Counted from the first letter of the stretch, positions 8,087 to 16,382 are shown. The stretch is DNA of 64,000 nt from Metaruminococcus_A sp050943475 (GCA_050943475.1 JBMNPF010000001.1:228196-292195); one strand, 5' to 3'. Notes: generated from the letters alone by a model not told the origin. A program made the numbers and translations.

Positions 8087-8275
8087 TATATTTTTATGTA
8101 ATTTATAAAATCGAATCGATCTTAATTGGTTCTCATGCTGCTTTTTGCCACAAGTATATTGGCGCTTATCTTAAACCGCTCTTTTTAGCTGGAAAGCGGG
8201 GAATTTGATGCTCCATTCTGTAACCGATTCCTGCCGGGAATAACGGATATGTAAAAAGTGGAAGCATCAAAAGAA

Positions 8276-8304
8276 TTGACAGACATAGAATAATGGTGTA
8301 TAGT
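8276..8304 (+). promoter_or_regulatory. Sigma-A promoter of csoR and the metal ATPase
   Basis: TTGACA (8276-8281), 17 bases, TATAGT (8299-8304). The operator at 8308-8326 lies over the transcription start, so a bound repressor would block this promoter. Confidence 0.85.
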
Positions 8305-8307
8305 AAA

Positions 8308-8326
8308 TATACCCTATAGGGGTATA
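8308..8326. promoter_or_regulatory. CsoR/FrmR-type operator
   Basis: The near-palindrome TATACCCTATAGGGGTATA has the G/C-tract dyad (TACCC-N-GGGGTA) bound by CsoR-family repressors, for example at the B. subtilis copZA promoter. It lies four bases after the -10 box and 45 bases ahead of the regulator gene it probably controls. Confidence 0.8.
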
Positions 8327-8370
8327 CCGTATTATTTTGCTTGTGCAGGATATAACACCGGAGGTGCACA

Positions 8371-8649
8371 ATGGTTAACAAACACCAGTATAACGAAGCG
8401 GTTCTTTCACGCCTTTCCCGTATTGAAGGGCAGATTCGCGGCATAAAGGCAATGGTGGAAAACGGACGCGACTGCGAGGACATTTTCATGCAGATTTCTG
8501 CGGTCGGTTCGGCAATTACCAATGTCTCGCTGCTCATTGTAGAGGATCACATTGAGCACTGCGTCAAAGCAGGGATTGACTCAGGCGACACACAGGCCAC
8601 GCTCGACAATTTGGTTGACCTGTTCCGGCAGTTTGCCAAGCTGAAGTAA
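8371..8649 (+). CDS. CsoR-family metal-sensing transcriptional repressor, 92 aa
   Basis: All-helical CsoR/RcnR/FrmR protein beginning at the usual SRLSRIEGQIRGIKAMVE. The copper-type ligand set is present: Cys35 (in GRDCEDI), His60 and Cys64 (in EDHIEHC), the Cys-His-Cys fingerprint of Cu(I)-binding CsoR rather than the His-rich set of nickel sensors. It should bind the operator at 8308-8326 and release it when metal binds, derepressing itself and the efflux ATPase 30 bases downstream. GGAGG lies eight bases before the start. The metal is uncertain because the ATPase looks like a Zn/Cd/Pb type. Confidence 0.9.
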   Translation: MVNKHQYNEAVLSRLSRIEGQIRGIKAMVENGRDCEDIFMQISAVGSAITNVSLLIVEDHIEHCVKAGIDSGDTQATLDNLVDLFRQFAKLK

Positions 8650-8679
8650 AGCATACACTATTTTTAAGGAGGCATTTTT

Positions 8680-10872
8680 ATGACAAAACGTGCAGATGCG
8701 CATGATGAAGAACGCCGCAGTACGGCGGGTTCTGCCAATTTTGCCGCTGATTCTAAGCCATCCGGATGCAGCGGCTCCTGCGCGGGGTGCGCAGGCTGCG
8801 GGGATTCGCTGTATCCCCCATACAACCCGTTTGAACACATGGAGGAGGAAGAAAAACGGCGCCGGAAACGCGAAAAGCACAACCGTCACACCGAACATGC
8901 TGGAGATTGCCGGGATGAACACAGCGGCGATTGCTGCGGGCGTGAACATGAGGGCGGCTGCGGATGCGGGCACGATCATGAGCACGGCGATGAATCCGGA
9001 TGGAAGCCAATGCTTGTCCGGCTGATTTTGGCGGTTGTCTTGCTGGTCTGCGCAAAATTCATTGCGATGCCGTTTGGCGTTTCCCTCTCCCTGTTCCTTC
9101 TGTCTTACCTGATTGCAGGCGGCGACGTGCTTTGGCGTGCGCTCAAGGGTATTTTTAAAGGCCATCTGTTTGATGAAAACTTTCTGATGGCCATTGCCAC
9201 CGTGGGTGCTTTTGTCATTGGCGATTATGCCGAGGGCATTGCTGTTATGCTGTTTTATCAGTTTGGGGAAATGCTCCAGGACATTGCGGTCAGCCGTTCC
9301 CGCCGCTCCATTACGGCGCTGATGGACATCCGCCCGGATTTTGCCCGCAAACGCTCCGGCGGGCAGCTTGTCACCTGTAAGCCGGAGGAGGTCGCGTTGG
9401 ACGATGTGATTGTGGTTAATCCCGGGGAGCGTATCCCGCTGGATGGCATAGTGGTTAGCGGCCGTTCCTTCTTGGATACTTCGGCGCTCACCGGCGAATC
9501 TGTACCGCGTGCAGCCGCGGAGGGGGATGAAGTGCTCTCCGGCGCCATCAACCAGAATGCAACGCTGGAAATCCAGGTGACCAAACGGTTTCACGAGTCG
9601 ACCGTCTCAAAAATTCTGGAGCTCACCCAGAACGCTTCGTCCCGTAAGGCGAACACCGAGAAATTCATCACCAAGTTTGCGCGGGTTTATACCCCCATTG
9701 TGGTAGGCACCGCGGCTCTGGTGGCAGTACTGCCGCCTCTTTTCCTCGGCTGGAATACCTTCAGCGACTGGCTCTACCGCGCCCTGATTTTCCTTGTTAT
9801 TTCCTGTCCCTGCGCGCTGGTTGTTTCCATTCCGCTCGGCTTTTTCGGCGGCATTGGCGGCGCCTCCAAGCGCGGCATTCTGGTAAAAGGCAGCAACTAT
9901 CTGGAAGCTCTTCATTCCGTTGATACCGTTGTGTTGGATAAAACCGGCACCCTGACCCGCGGCAAATTTTCGGTTCAGGCGCTGAGCCCGGCGGCGGGTG
10001 TTTCGGAAACGGATTTGCTGGAAGCGGCGGCGTTTGCAGAAAGCCGCTCTTCCCACCCGATTGCAAAATCCATTTTGGATCGGTACGGCCAGCCGGTGGA
10101 GGACAGCCGAATTGCCGAAAGCCGGGAAAACGCGGGGTTCGGCACCGAAGTTACTTTGGCGGACGGTACCGTTTTGCTGGCCGGAAGCGCCAAGCTGATG
10201 CAGCGGCATGGCATTGTGGCGGAGCAGCCGTCATTGTCTGCCGGTACCCTTGTCTATGTGGCGAAAAACGGGATGTTCCTTGGCAGCCTGCTGATTGCCG
10301 ACACCCTTAAGCCCACCTCTGCCGAGGCGGTACGCGCGCTCAAGGCGGCTGGGGTAAAAGAAGTTGTGATGCTCACCGGCGATTCCCCGGCTGCGGCCGC
10401 GGCGATTGCAGAGGAGGCGGGTATAACATCGTGGCGCGCCGAACTCCTGCCGCAGGATAAGGTTGCCGCTGTTGACAGCATGCTAGAAGGGCGCGATCCG
10501 AAGCACAAGCTCGCCTTTGTGGGCGACGGTATCAACGACGCGCCGGTGATTGCGCGGGCGGATGTCGGAGTGGCGATGGGCGGCATTGGCTCCGACGCAG
10601 CCATTGAGGCGGCGGATGTTGTCCTGATGACCGACGACCTTGCAAAGCTCCCGCTTGCCATTCGGATTGCACGCAAGACCAAGCGGATTGTCACCCAGAA
10701 CATTGTGTTTGCGCTGGGCGTCAAGATCATTGTTCTTGCACTGAGTATTGTTGGTATTACCTCCATGTGGATTGCCATCTTTGCAGATGTGGGCGTGGCG
10801 CTGATTGCCATCCTCAACGCCCTGCGGGCCATGCGGGTAAAGGAAACGCCGAAGCAGCGTAAAAACGCGTAA
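8680..10872 (+). CDS. P1B-type heavy-metal-exporting ATPase (Zn/Cd/Pb type), 730 aa
   Basis: Inner-membrane metal efflux pump. Phosphorylation motif DKTGTLT begins at Asp420; membrane metal site CPC at 376-378; TGES actuator loop in SALTGESVPRAA; GDGINDAPV hinge near the C-terminus. The final helix reads ADVGVALIAILNALRA, matching the D-x-G signature of ZntA/CadA (P1B-2) pumps instead of the copper-pump Met/Ser pattern. The N-terminus has no GMxCxxC heavy-metal domain; instead residues 26-105 are an unusual Cys/His-rich segment (for example CAGCAGCGD, CCGREHEGGCGCGHDHEHGD) separated by a charged stretch. AAGGAGG precedes the start at 8680. Cotranscribed with the CsoR-type repressor. Confidence 0.92.
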   Translation: MTKRADAHDEERRSTAGSANFAADSKPSGCSGSCAGCAGCGDSLYPPYNPFEHMEEEEKRRRKREKHNRHTEHAGDCRDEHSGDCCGREHEGGCGCGHDHEHGDESGWKPMLVRLILAVVLLVCAKFIAMPFGVSLSLFLLSYLIAGGDVLWRALKGIFKGHLFDENFLMAIATVGAFVIGDYAEGIAVMLFYQFGEMLQDIAVSRSRRSITALMDIRPDFARKRSGGQLVTCKPEEVALDDVIVVNPGERIPLDGIVVSGRSFLDTSALTGESVPRAAAEGDEVLSGAINQNATLEIQVTKRFHESTVSKILELTQNASSRKANTEKFITKFARVYTPIVVGTAALVAVLPPLFLGWNTFSDWLYRALIFLVISCPCALVVSIPLGFFGGIGGASKRGILVKGSNYLEALHSVDTVVLDKTGTLTRGKFSVQALSPAAGVSETDLLEAAAFAESRSSHPIAKSILDRYGQPVEDSRIAESRENAGFGTEVTLADGTVLLAGSAKLMQRHGIVAEQPSLSAGTLVYVAKNGMFLGSLLIADTLKPTSAEAVRALKAAGVKEVVMLTGDSPAAAAAIAEEAGITSWRAELLPQDKVAAVDSMLEGRDPKHKLAFVGDGINDAPVIARADVGVAMGGIGSDAAIEAADVVLMTDDLAKLPLAIRIARKTKRIVTQNIVFALGVKIIVLALSIVGITSMWIAIFADVGVALIAILNALRAMRVKETPKQRKNA

Positions 10873-10941
10873 TCCGGCTGAAAAAACTGGTTGTGTGCGG
10901 CGTTTCTGAAAATTGCTATGGCGGACTCCGCTGCAAAACCA

Positions 10942-10972
10942 AAATCCGTCGGAATTTCCGGCGGATTTTTTG
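10942..10972 (+). terminator. Terminator of the csoR-ATPase operon
   Basis: An 11-bp stem with one G-T pair (10942-10952 with 10958-10968, loop AATTT) runs directly into six T residues. Confidence 0.85.
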
Positions 10973-11011
10973 CTTTGCTGGACAATTTACCGGAGTGGTA
11001 CGTCTTTCTTA

Positions 11012-11040
11012 TTGTAAGGGCCCTGAAAACACGCTACAAT
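11012..11040 (+). promoter_or_regulatory. Promoter of the 11063 gene and ECF sigma module
   Basis: TTGTAA (11012-11017), 17 bases, TACAAT (11035-11040), 22 bases before the start codon. Confidence 0.65.
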
Positions 11041-11062
11041 AAGAAAAAGGGGAGTTTGTTTT

Positions 11063-11773
11063 ATGGCAATTCTGAAAGATGTTGGATATGTTGACCTGCG
11101 TTCCTACAAGACGCCGGAGGCGTTTCGTGCGATTGAACGCATTGAAAATGTTGGCCTGCTGATTGTTCCGTCTGATGTGCCGGCCGAAGTTGAAGAGGCG
11201 ATTGCGGGAATCCAGAAAGTGGCAGTGGGTGCGGTTCAGCCGGTGCCGTCGAATGCAAAAATCATCATGATGAACGGCGCCGAGGAACTGACGGCTGCTT
11301 CTTTTGGCTTTGGCGACGGGGAGGATGTGTATTACCTTATCAATGGGGCCGCCGCTTTGCGGGAATTCCCTGCGGATTTTCATCCGTTGGTGATTTTCAA
11401 CGGGCTGCTGCTGGTTCATGAATCCTTTCGCAAAACGCCGGCACTTCGGTTTATTGCGCGGAATGGGCTTGTTCAGTACGGGGATTTTGACTGCTGTAAA
11501 TTCTACGAAAACACCCTGGAGCTGGATCGCGGCGTCCTGTCTTTTTTACCGGAGAAAACGGCGCTGGTTGCGGTCAACTCCATTGTAGTCGCGGAAGATG
11601 TTGACGCCGACCTGCTCGCGCAGAAAAAGGCGCTTCTTTTGTGCGCCAACAAAATCTACTGCTATGACGCCTCTGCGCCTTATATTAAGGCAAATGCCGT
11701 TGCCGGAAACAAAATTGTGGTATTACAACCGGGGGAGAAACCAAATGCTGAACCAACAGGCGACGCTGTTTGA
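11063..11773 (+). CDS. Protein of unknown function preceding an ECF sigma factor, 236 aa
   Basis: No signal peptide or membrane segment. The sequence is a run of short beta-strands spaced at regular intervals (VGLLIVPSDVP, VAVGAVQPVPSNAKIIMMNG, LVIFNGLLLVHE, LVAVNSIVVAEDV, ALLLCANKIYCYD), suggesting a parallel beta-solenoid or repeated sandwich, reminiscent of but not clearly a bactofilin-like or adhesive scaffold. It starts the transcript and its last 29 bases overlap the sigma-factor gene, so the two are translationally coupled. It could be a sensor or anchoring partner of the sigma factor; I cannot name a family. Confidence 0.7.
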   Translation: MAILKDVGYVDLRSYKTPEAFRAIERIENVGLLIVPSDVPAEVEEAIAGIQKVAVGAVQPVPSNAKIIMMNGAEELTAASFGFGDGEDVYYLINGAAALREFPADFHPLVIFNGLLLVHESFRKTPALRFIARNGLVQYGDFDCCKFYENTLELDRGVLSFLPEKTALVAVNSIVVAEDVDADLLAQKKALLLCANKIYCYDASAPYIKANAVAGNKIVVLQPGEKPNAEPTGDAV

Positions 11774-12242
11774 TGCACTGTATGAGGAGCATGCGGGCCG
11801 TTTATACGCTTATTTTTCGGTTGCTTTTGGACCGGATGAAGCGGATGACCTGCTCCAGCGGCTGTTTCTCAGCGTCTGGAACAGCATGAACCGTCCGGGT
11901 TTTCTACAGCCGGATCACTGGCGGGCGTGGCTGTTCCGCGCAGCAGTCAACCTGAAAAATGATGTGTTACGTGCCGGGCGCCGCTGCCGTGAGCTTCCGC
12001 TCGAAGAGTATGATCAGCCGGTTCAGCGGGACGATGGAGAAGCGCTTGCGGTACAGGAGGCTTTTAGCCGCCTTGCTCCACATGAGCAGGACCTGCTGCT
12101 GTGGAAAAACATGGGGCTTTCCAGCGCCGAGATGGCTGAGATTTTGGGGGTTTCTGCCTCGGCAGTGCGCTCCCGGTACCAAACGGCAAAAAAATGGTTT
12201 CGGAAATACCTAGAGGAATGTGGGGTGGACTGTGGTGGATAA
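11745..12242 (+). CDS. ECF-type RNA polymerase sigma factor, 165 aa
   Basis: Sigma region 2 spans about residues 8-75 (ALYEEHAGRLYAYF, EADDLLQRLFLSVW, WRAWLFRAAVNLKND) and region 4 about 105-155 (LAPHEQDLLLWKNMGLSSAE then MAEILGVSASAVRSRYQTAK, a helix-turn-helix that reads the -35 box). The region 2 DLLQ replaces the more usual DLVQ. The start at 11745 follows GGGGGAG. It overlaps the upstream unknown gene by 29 bases and the downstream small gene by 11 bases, an arrangement typical of sigma/anti-sigma coupling. Confidence 0.88.
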   Translation: MLNQQATLFDALYEEHAGRLYAYFSVAFGPDEADDLLQRLFLSVWNSMNRPGFLQPDHWRAWLFRAAVNLKNDVLRAGRRCRELPLEEYDQPVQRDDGEALAVQEAFSRLAPHEQDLLLWKNMGLSSAEMAEILGVSASAVRSRYQTAKKWFRKYLEECGVDCGG

Positions 12243-12429
12243 AACCGAAAAATTGTTAACGGAACTGGTGCGGCGCAACACACCGTCCGCCCAAAAGCTC
12301 GCGGCACTTAAACCGGAGCCAGAGTGGCAGGATCCGCTTGCACTGTACCGCCAGATGACCTTGTTGCAGCGCAGCGCGTACCGTCCCTGCCGGGTACCGG
12401 GCTGGGGCGGTTTCGCCGGAACGGCTTAA
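12232..12429 (+). CDS. Small protein after the ECF sigma gene, possible truncated anti-sigma factor, 65 aa
   Basis: GTG start at 12232 (a second GTG follows at 12235) overlaps the sigma stop codon; GGGGTGG lies just upstream. The first 45 residues (VDKTEKLLTELVRR, TPSAQKLAALKPEP) look like a cytoplasmic sigma-binding helical region, but the protein stops before any transmembrane segment and its last 15 residues (RPCRVPGWGGFAGTA) look like out-of-frame sequence. I infer a shortened or frameshifted anti-sigma gene; a genuine small regulator cannot be excluded. Confidence 0.45.
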   Translation: MVDKTEKLLTELVRRNTPSAQKLAALKPEPEWQDPLALYRQMTLLQRSAYRPCRVPGWGGFAGTA

Positions 12430-12553
12430 ACGGAGGCACTTCCGTTCTTTTGGCGGCCGAATGGGCTGACGGCTCGGTTTTCAAAAGATGGATAGGCTTC
12501 ATGACGTTTCTGGAAAGACAGACGCGGATATTGGAAGCAAAATGCTCTGGCCA

Positions 12554-12585
12554 AAACAGGCGCGCGGAATTCCGCGCGCCTGTTT
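12554..12585. terminator. Bidirectional terminator, 32-base perfect palindrome
   Basis: Perfect inverted repeat of 16 bases on each side (12554-12569 and 12570-12585) with A and T runs at the ends. It lies between the ECF module (plus) and the DUF421 gene (minus) and can end both transcripts. Confidence 0.85.
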
Positions 12586-12615
12586 CTTGTGTGATTCTGC
12601 CCTGTCGAACAGCGT

Positions 12616-13332
12616 TTAGTCAAAAAGGTTTTTCGGTTGAACTTGATTATAAAGGTAGGCGCTGAAGTTGCCGTTTGTGTCACAGGTGGCAAGCAGGACG
12701 TCCTTGACGTTTTTTATTTTCTGCTCTTTCATCTGGCGATCAAGCCACTCCCGGTTTTTGCCGATGGATTTCAGGTGCCGCTCCATAACAGCGCCATCGA
12801 TGATGACGTTGGCGCAGAGCCCCTCCTCCGGCGGATGGAGGTTCATATCCTCCGGGGTGAGGGGACGTTTGTCGCTGCGCGGCAGAATGCTCAGCCTGCC
12901 GTTTGTTTCCAACACGGCAAATTCGACATCTGCGAGGTTAAAGTACCCCTGCTCCCGGCATTGGGTGAGCATTTCGTTTAAATCAATGTGTTCACGTTTG
13001 AGATTTTTGCGTACAATCCGCCCCCGGTCAATGACAATGGTTGGCGTGCCGTTCATGAACCGGCGTATCCGAATGGATTTGACCGTAGCGACTGAAATAG
13101 CAATGGCAATAATGGCATAAACCACCATGGCAATGAGTGGAAAATGGAACGGCACCTCGTCGTTGGCTGACATTTCTGCCGCGATGGAACCAATGGAAAT
13201 GCCGATGACGTAATCGAAAAAGGTGAGTTGGCTGATTTGTTTGCTCCCCATGAGCTTTGCCAGCACAAACAGCACCGCAATTGAGATGACGGAACGCAGG
13301 GCAATCTCCCCAATGTCAATCCAGATTTGCAT
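12616..13332 (-). CDS. DUF421 (YetF-like) membrane protein, 238 aa
   Basis: Three N-terminal transmembrane helices (residues about 8-28, 36-55, 63-85) followed by a cytoplasmic DUF421 domain with the usual landmarks GTPTIVIDRGRIVRKNL and FAVLETNGRLSILPR. B. subtilis YetF and relatives (YdfS, YkjA) are spore- and membrane-associated proteins of unclear function. GGGGGA precedes the ATG at 13332. Single-gene transcript ended by the palindrome at 12554-12585. Confidence 0.88.
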   Translation of the reverse strand: MQIWIDIGEIALRSVISIAVLFVLAKLMGSKQISQLTFFDYVIGISIGSIAAEMSANDEVPFHFPLIAMVVYAIIAIAISVATVKSIRIRRFMNGTPTIVIDRGRIVRKNLKREHIDLNEMLTQCREQGYFNLADVEFAVLETNGRLSILPRSDKRPLTPEDMNLHPPEEGLCANVIIDGAVMERHLKSIGKNREWLDRQMKEQKIKNVKDVLLATCDTNGNFSAYLYNQVQPKNLFD

Positions 13333-13424
13333 ATATTTTCCCCCATTTGCAGATCATTTTCCTTTGGTTAGTATGAACGAGAACGGTTTAAATATGAATT
13401 TTGGGCCCTTCTGCCCAAAACGAA

Positions 13425-13453
13425 TTGAAATACCGGCGCAAAACGTGTAAAAT
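13425..13453 (+). promoter_or_regulatory. Promoter of the DegV gene
   Basis: TTGAAA (13425-13430), 17 bases, TAAAAT (13448-13453), 45 bases before the start codon. Confidence 0.7.
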
Positions 13454-13497
13454 ATGTTTCGAGGACACTGTATTCCAAACATGAGGAGGAACTTCAT

Positions 13498-14346
13498 ATG
13501 CCAGCAATACGCGTTTCAGCGGACAGCACCTGTGACCTTTCGCCAGAGCAGCTTGCCCGCTACGACATTGGAATGATACCGCTTTACGTCAGCCTCGGAG
13601 AACAGTCCATGCGGGACGGTGTGGATATGACGGCGCAGGATATTTACGATTATGTGGACAAGACCGGGAAGCTGCCCAAAACGGCGGCGCCTTCGGTGGC
13701 GGATTACCTTGATTTTTTCCGGGAACGGCAGACCTCGCCGGAAACGGCGCTCATTCATTTTACCATCAGTTCGGATTTTTCGAGTTCTTACCAAAATGCC
13801 TGCATTGCGGCGCAGGAGTTTGAGAATGTCTCGGTCATTGATTCCCGCAACCTTTCCACCGGGCATGGCCTTGCAGTCATTGAGGCTGCTGTTCTTGCAG
13901 AGCAGGGCGCAAGTGTGGAGCAGATTCTGGCGCACGAAGAAAAAATAATCCCGCGCATTCGTGCGAGCTTTGTGGTGGACCGCATTGATTACCTGTATAA
14001 AGGCGGGCGCTGCTCCGGCGTGGCGGCGCTGGGGGCAAACCTGTTGAAGCTCAAGCCCTGCATTGAAGTGGTGGACGGCAAGATGGGCGTTGGTAAAAAA
14101 TACAGGGGCAATGTTGATAAAATTTTCCCGGTGTATGCGGCGGACAGGCTTGCCGGGAAAAAGATGAAAAAGGACCTTGTTTTCATCACCCACACCGGGT
14201 GCAGCAAAGAAACGGTTGCACAGGTGCGTAAAAAGGTGGAAGAGTTATACAAATTTGACCAGATTGTGGAAACCGTTGCCGGTTCGACCATTACCTCCCA
14301 CTGCGGGCCCAAAACCCTCGGCGTGCTGTTTATTGAGGAAGAATAA
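13498..14346 (+). CDS. DegV/FakB family fatty-acid-binding protein, 282 aa
   Basis: DegV proteins (FakB) hold a fatty acid while the kinase FakA phosphorylates it, feeding host or environmental fatty acids into phospholipids. Landmarks: N-terminal VSADSTCDLSPEQL, PKTAAPSVADY, FTISSDFSSSYQNA where Ser residues bind the carboxylate, VIDSRNLSTG, and RCSGVAALGANLLKLKPCIE. Full length for the family. GAGGAG lies ten bases before the ATG. Monocistronic, with a promoter at 13425 and a terminator at 14347. No FakA kinase gene is in the window. Confidence 0.93.
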   Translation: MPAIRVSADSTCDLSPEQLARYDIGMIPLYVSLGEQSMRDGVDMTAQDIYDYVDKTGKLPKTAAPSVADYLDFFRERQTSPETALIHFTISSDFSSSYQNACIAAQEFENVSVIDSRNLSTGHGLAVIEAAVLAEQGASVEQILAHEEKIIPRIRASFVVDRIDYLYKGGRCSGVAALGANLLKLKPCIEVVDGKMGVGKKYRGNVDKIFPVYAADRLAGKKMKKDLVFITHTGCSKETVAQVRKKVEELYKFDQIVETVAGSTITSHCGPKTLGVLFIEEE

Positions 14347-14388
14347 AGAATGAGCCAAAGGCATCCGGCCTTTGGCTCATTCTTTTAT
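14347..14388 (+). terminator. Terminator of the DegV gene
   Basis: A 16-bp stem (14347-14362 with 14368-14383) runs into TTTTATTT directly behind the stop codon. Confidence 0.9.
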
Positions 14389-14522
14389 TTCACAGATGGG
14401 AAACGGATTCCCAGTTTGATGAAAACCCTTTTGCAGCAAGTTCCCAAGCAGTGTGAAAAAATTTTTATGGGCGCAGGAATTTGTCCGGAAGAATCGTATT
14501 ATAGATAAAGGGAGGGAGCGAA

Positions 14523-15005
14523 ATGGGAATGCCGCCGGATGAAGCCAGAGTGCATGAACTGCTGGAACGGTATGCGGATATGGTGCTCCGCATCGCCTAC
14601 CAGAACCTGAAATCCCGCCCGGACGCCGAGGATGTGGCGCAGGAGGTTTTTATCCGTTTTATGCAGAAAACGCCGCGTTTTGCATCGGCCGAGCACGAAA
14701 AAGCGTGGTTTATCCGGGTAACCGTTAACCTCTGCAAAGATTTTCTCAAGTCCGGGTGGAAAAAGCGTACCGTTTATGCACAACCGCCGGAGGATTTCTG
14801 CAGCTTGCCGTTTCAGGTTCTGGACACCGTAATGGAGCTGCCGGAGGCAGACCGCAACGTTTTGTATTTGTTTTATTACGAAGGATATACCGCGAAAGAA
14901 ATTGCCGCAATTTTAAGGTGCCGGGAGGGAACGGTGACATCCCGGCTCACCCGTGCGCGGGCACGGTTGAAAATTTTGCTGGAGGAGGAAAGGATGCCAT
15001 GCTGA
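14523..15005 (+). CDS. ECF-type RNA polymerase sigma factor, 160 aa
   Basis: Region 2: ELLERYADMVLRIAYQNL, then DAEDVAQEVFIRFM (canonical D-x-x-Q-E-x-F) and HEKAWFIRVTVNLCKD. Region 4: LPEADRNVLYLFYYEGYTAK then EIAAILRCREGTVTSRLTRA, the helix-turn-helix. Start at 14523 has GGGAGGGAG upstream. The gene overlaps the next, membrane-anchored gene by seven bases (ATGCTGA), the typical sigma/anti-sigma coupling. An ATG six bases later (14529) is an alternative start. Confidence 0.93.
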   Translation: MGMPPDEARVHELLERYADMVLRIAYQNLKSRPDAEDVAQEVFIRFMQKTPRFASAEHEKAWFIRVTVNLCKDFLKSGWKKRTVYAQPPEDFCSLPFQVLDTVMELPEADRNVLYLFYYEGYTAKEIAAILRCREGTVTSRLTRARARLKILLEEERMPC

Positions 15006-15964
15006 ACTGTGCCGAATACCGAGAGGATTTGAACCAAATCCGTGCGTCAGAAGCATTTCTTGTGCGTACGGCCAATCAAATGCTTGCGCAGAAGACTGGA
15101 ACCGGACGCCGAAATCCGGTTTGGCGCAGGCGTGCCGTTGGATCGGCGGCGCTGCTTACGGCCGGAGCAGGCTGTCTGGCAGTGCTGATCAATCTGCCGC
15201 CGCAGGCGGCTCCGGAAATGGATCAAAGCTCCAAAAATTCGATTGTATTGTCCGGGGACGGCTCTGCATGGCCGGAAATTGATATGGACATGGACACTAC
15301 CGAGCTTCCAGAGGGATCACAGGCGTTCCATCCATGGGAGGATATTTATTTAGTGTCGTTGGTTCAAATTGCCCCGGCTTTAATCGATTACGTTGGGCAG
15401 GACGCCTACGGTGCATGGGCCAAACGGGTTTCCGATGAAAAGACCATCTATACAGAGAATGGAGACGGCAGCGGAACTGCTTCCTATGACGTTTCGGTTC
15501 TCAATGAGGACGGGAGCGTGCGCTATGGATTCCTTGACCAGAGTGTCGCCGCCTTTTTAAGGGAGTTTGACATCAGCCAGGAGACCTTTGCCGCCCTTGT
15601 ACCGATGGCGGAGAGCGAAACAGACGAATATTACAGCCTGCGCAGCCGGTACCGCTGCGCTTATACGGATGAACAGGTAGACGCCCTTTATTCGGGTGAG
15701 CGGGGGAAACTGCTTCAAGCATTTGCAGGTACCTATACCCTTTACCAAAACGGTGAACTGTACCCCATTTACTGGTTTGAACGGCACACGGCGGAGGAAT
15801 ACCGCGCGGCAGGGTTTACAGCGGAACAGCTTGCTGAGGCGTTTACGGCGTGGGGAATGGCAATCCCCGGAAACTCCAGCCCGGACGCCGCCTTTATGGA
15901 GGAATACCGCCCTGAAGCAGTGGTGGAACAATACAGCCGTTTGCTTGCCTTGGAAGAGGAATAA
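14999..15964 (+). CDS. Anti-sigma factor-like single-span membrane protein, 321 aa
   Basis: Cytoplasmic N-terminus of about 45 residues (YREDLNQIRASEAFLVRTAN) with the short helix pattern seen in Clostridial anti-sigma factors, one transmembrane segment at about 50-70 (AVGSAALLTAGAGCLAVLIN), and a 250-residue extracytoplasmic domain without Cys-rich motifs. The coupling to the sigma gene and the topology make it the probable membrane-bound inhibitor that senses an envelope signal. The external domain repeats Asp/Glu-rich blocks (DMDMDTTELPEGS) and two similar TDEQVDALYSGE / TAEQLAEAFTAWG motifs. GGAGGAGGAAAGGA precedes the start. Confidence 0.75.
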   Translation: MLNCAEYREDLNQIRASEAFLVRTANQMLAQKTGTGRRNPVWRRRAVGSAALLTAGAGCLAVLINLPPQAAPEMDQSSKNSIVLSGDGSAWPEIDMDMDTTELPEGSQAFHPWEDIYLVSLVQIAPALIDYVGQDAYGAWAKRVSDEKTIYTENGDGSGTASYDVSVLNEDGSVRYGFLDQSVAAFLREFDISQETFAALVPMAESETDEYYSLRSRYRCAYTDEQVDALYSGERGKLLQAFAGTYTLYQNGELYPIYWFERHTAEEYRAAGFTAEQLAEAFTAWGMAIPGNSSPDAAFMEEYRPEAVVEQYSRLLALEEE

Positions 15965-16000
15965 ATGAACCTGGGACCAAGACAGAAAGGACTGCCTGCC

Positions 16001-16282
16001 ATGAGAAAACTGTTTTCCTGCCTGCTCTGCGGCGCCGCACTGGTTTGGATGACCTGTTTTTGCGGCGATTTGCTGCGTTTTACCAATAATGAAGTTCCGC
16101 TGTTTTCGGTTGAATGGCGTGCGGCCGAGAATTACCGGGAATACCTTGGTTTTGGGTACAAAATTGGCGTATACCAGGAACCGGATGGTTTGCGTGCGGT
16201 TTTCGGCGGCCCTTGGGCACGTCTGGACGGAGAGGCGCAACCGGATAAACCGCCCCACGCGGGAGATGGGTTTGTAGTTTAA
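16001..16282 (+). CDS. Small exported protein, 93 aa
   Basis: Starts at MRKLFSCLLC with AAAGGA 12 bases upstream; a longer reading from 15965 directly after the previous stop codon is possible. Residues 3-22 form a signal peptide or anchor. The exported part contains ENYREYLGFGYKIGVY and an Asp/Pro-rich tail. Third gene of the sigma/anti-sigma operon. I recognise no family; it could be a signal-sensing or regulated envelope component. Confidence 0.55.
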   Translation: MRKLFSCLLCGAALVWMTCFCGDLLRFTNNEVPLFSVEWRAAENYREYLGFGYKIGVYQEPDGLRAVFGGPWARLDGEAQPDKPPHAGDGFVV

Positions 16283-16382
16283 AGCGGTGTGCGGGAAAAG
16301 CGTTGCGAATTCCCGTTTGCCAAAAGGTGAAATGGAGCGTACTGTAAAAATGCGCAATCTGGCGCTGAAATTAAGAGGTACA

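Larger units (their letters stand above)
7982..8370. other. Divergent regulatory spacer
   Basis: AT-rich spacer between the lipoprotein operon (minus) and csoR (plus). It contains the two promoters and the CsoR-type operator listed separately; no gene was seen in it. Confidence 0.6.

Noticed and set aside
12324..12665. Open frame over the terminator between the ECF module and DUF421 gene
   Set aside because: Runs straight through the 32-base palindrome and has no ribosome binding site or protein-like pattern.
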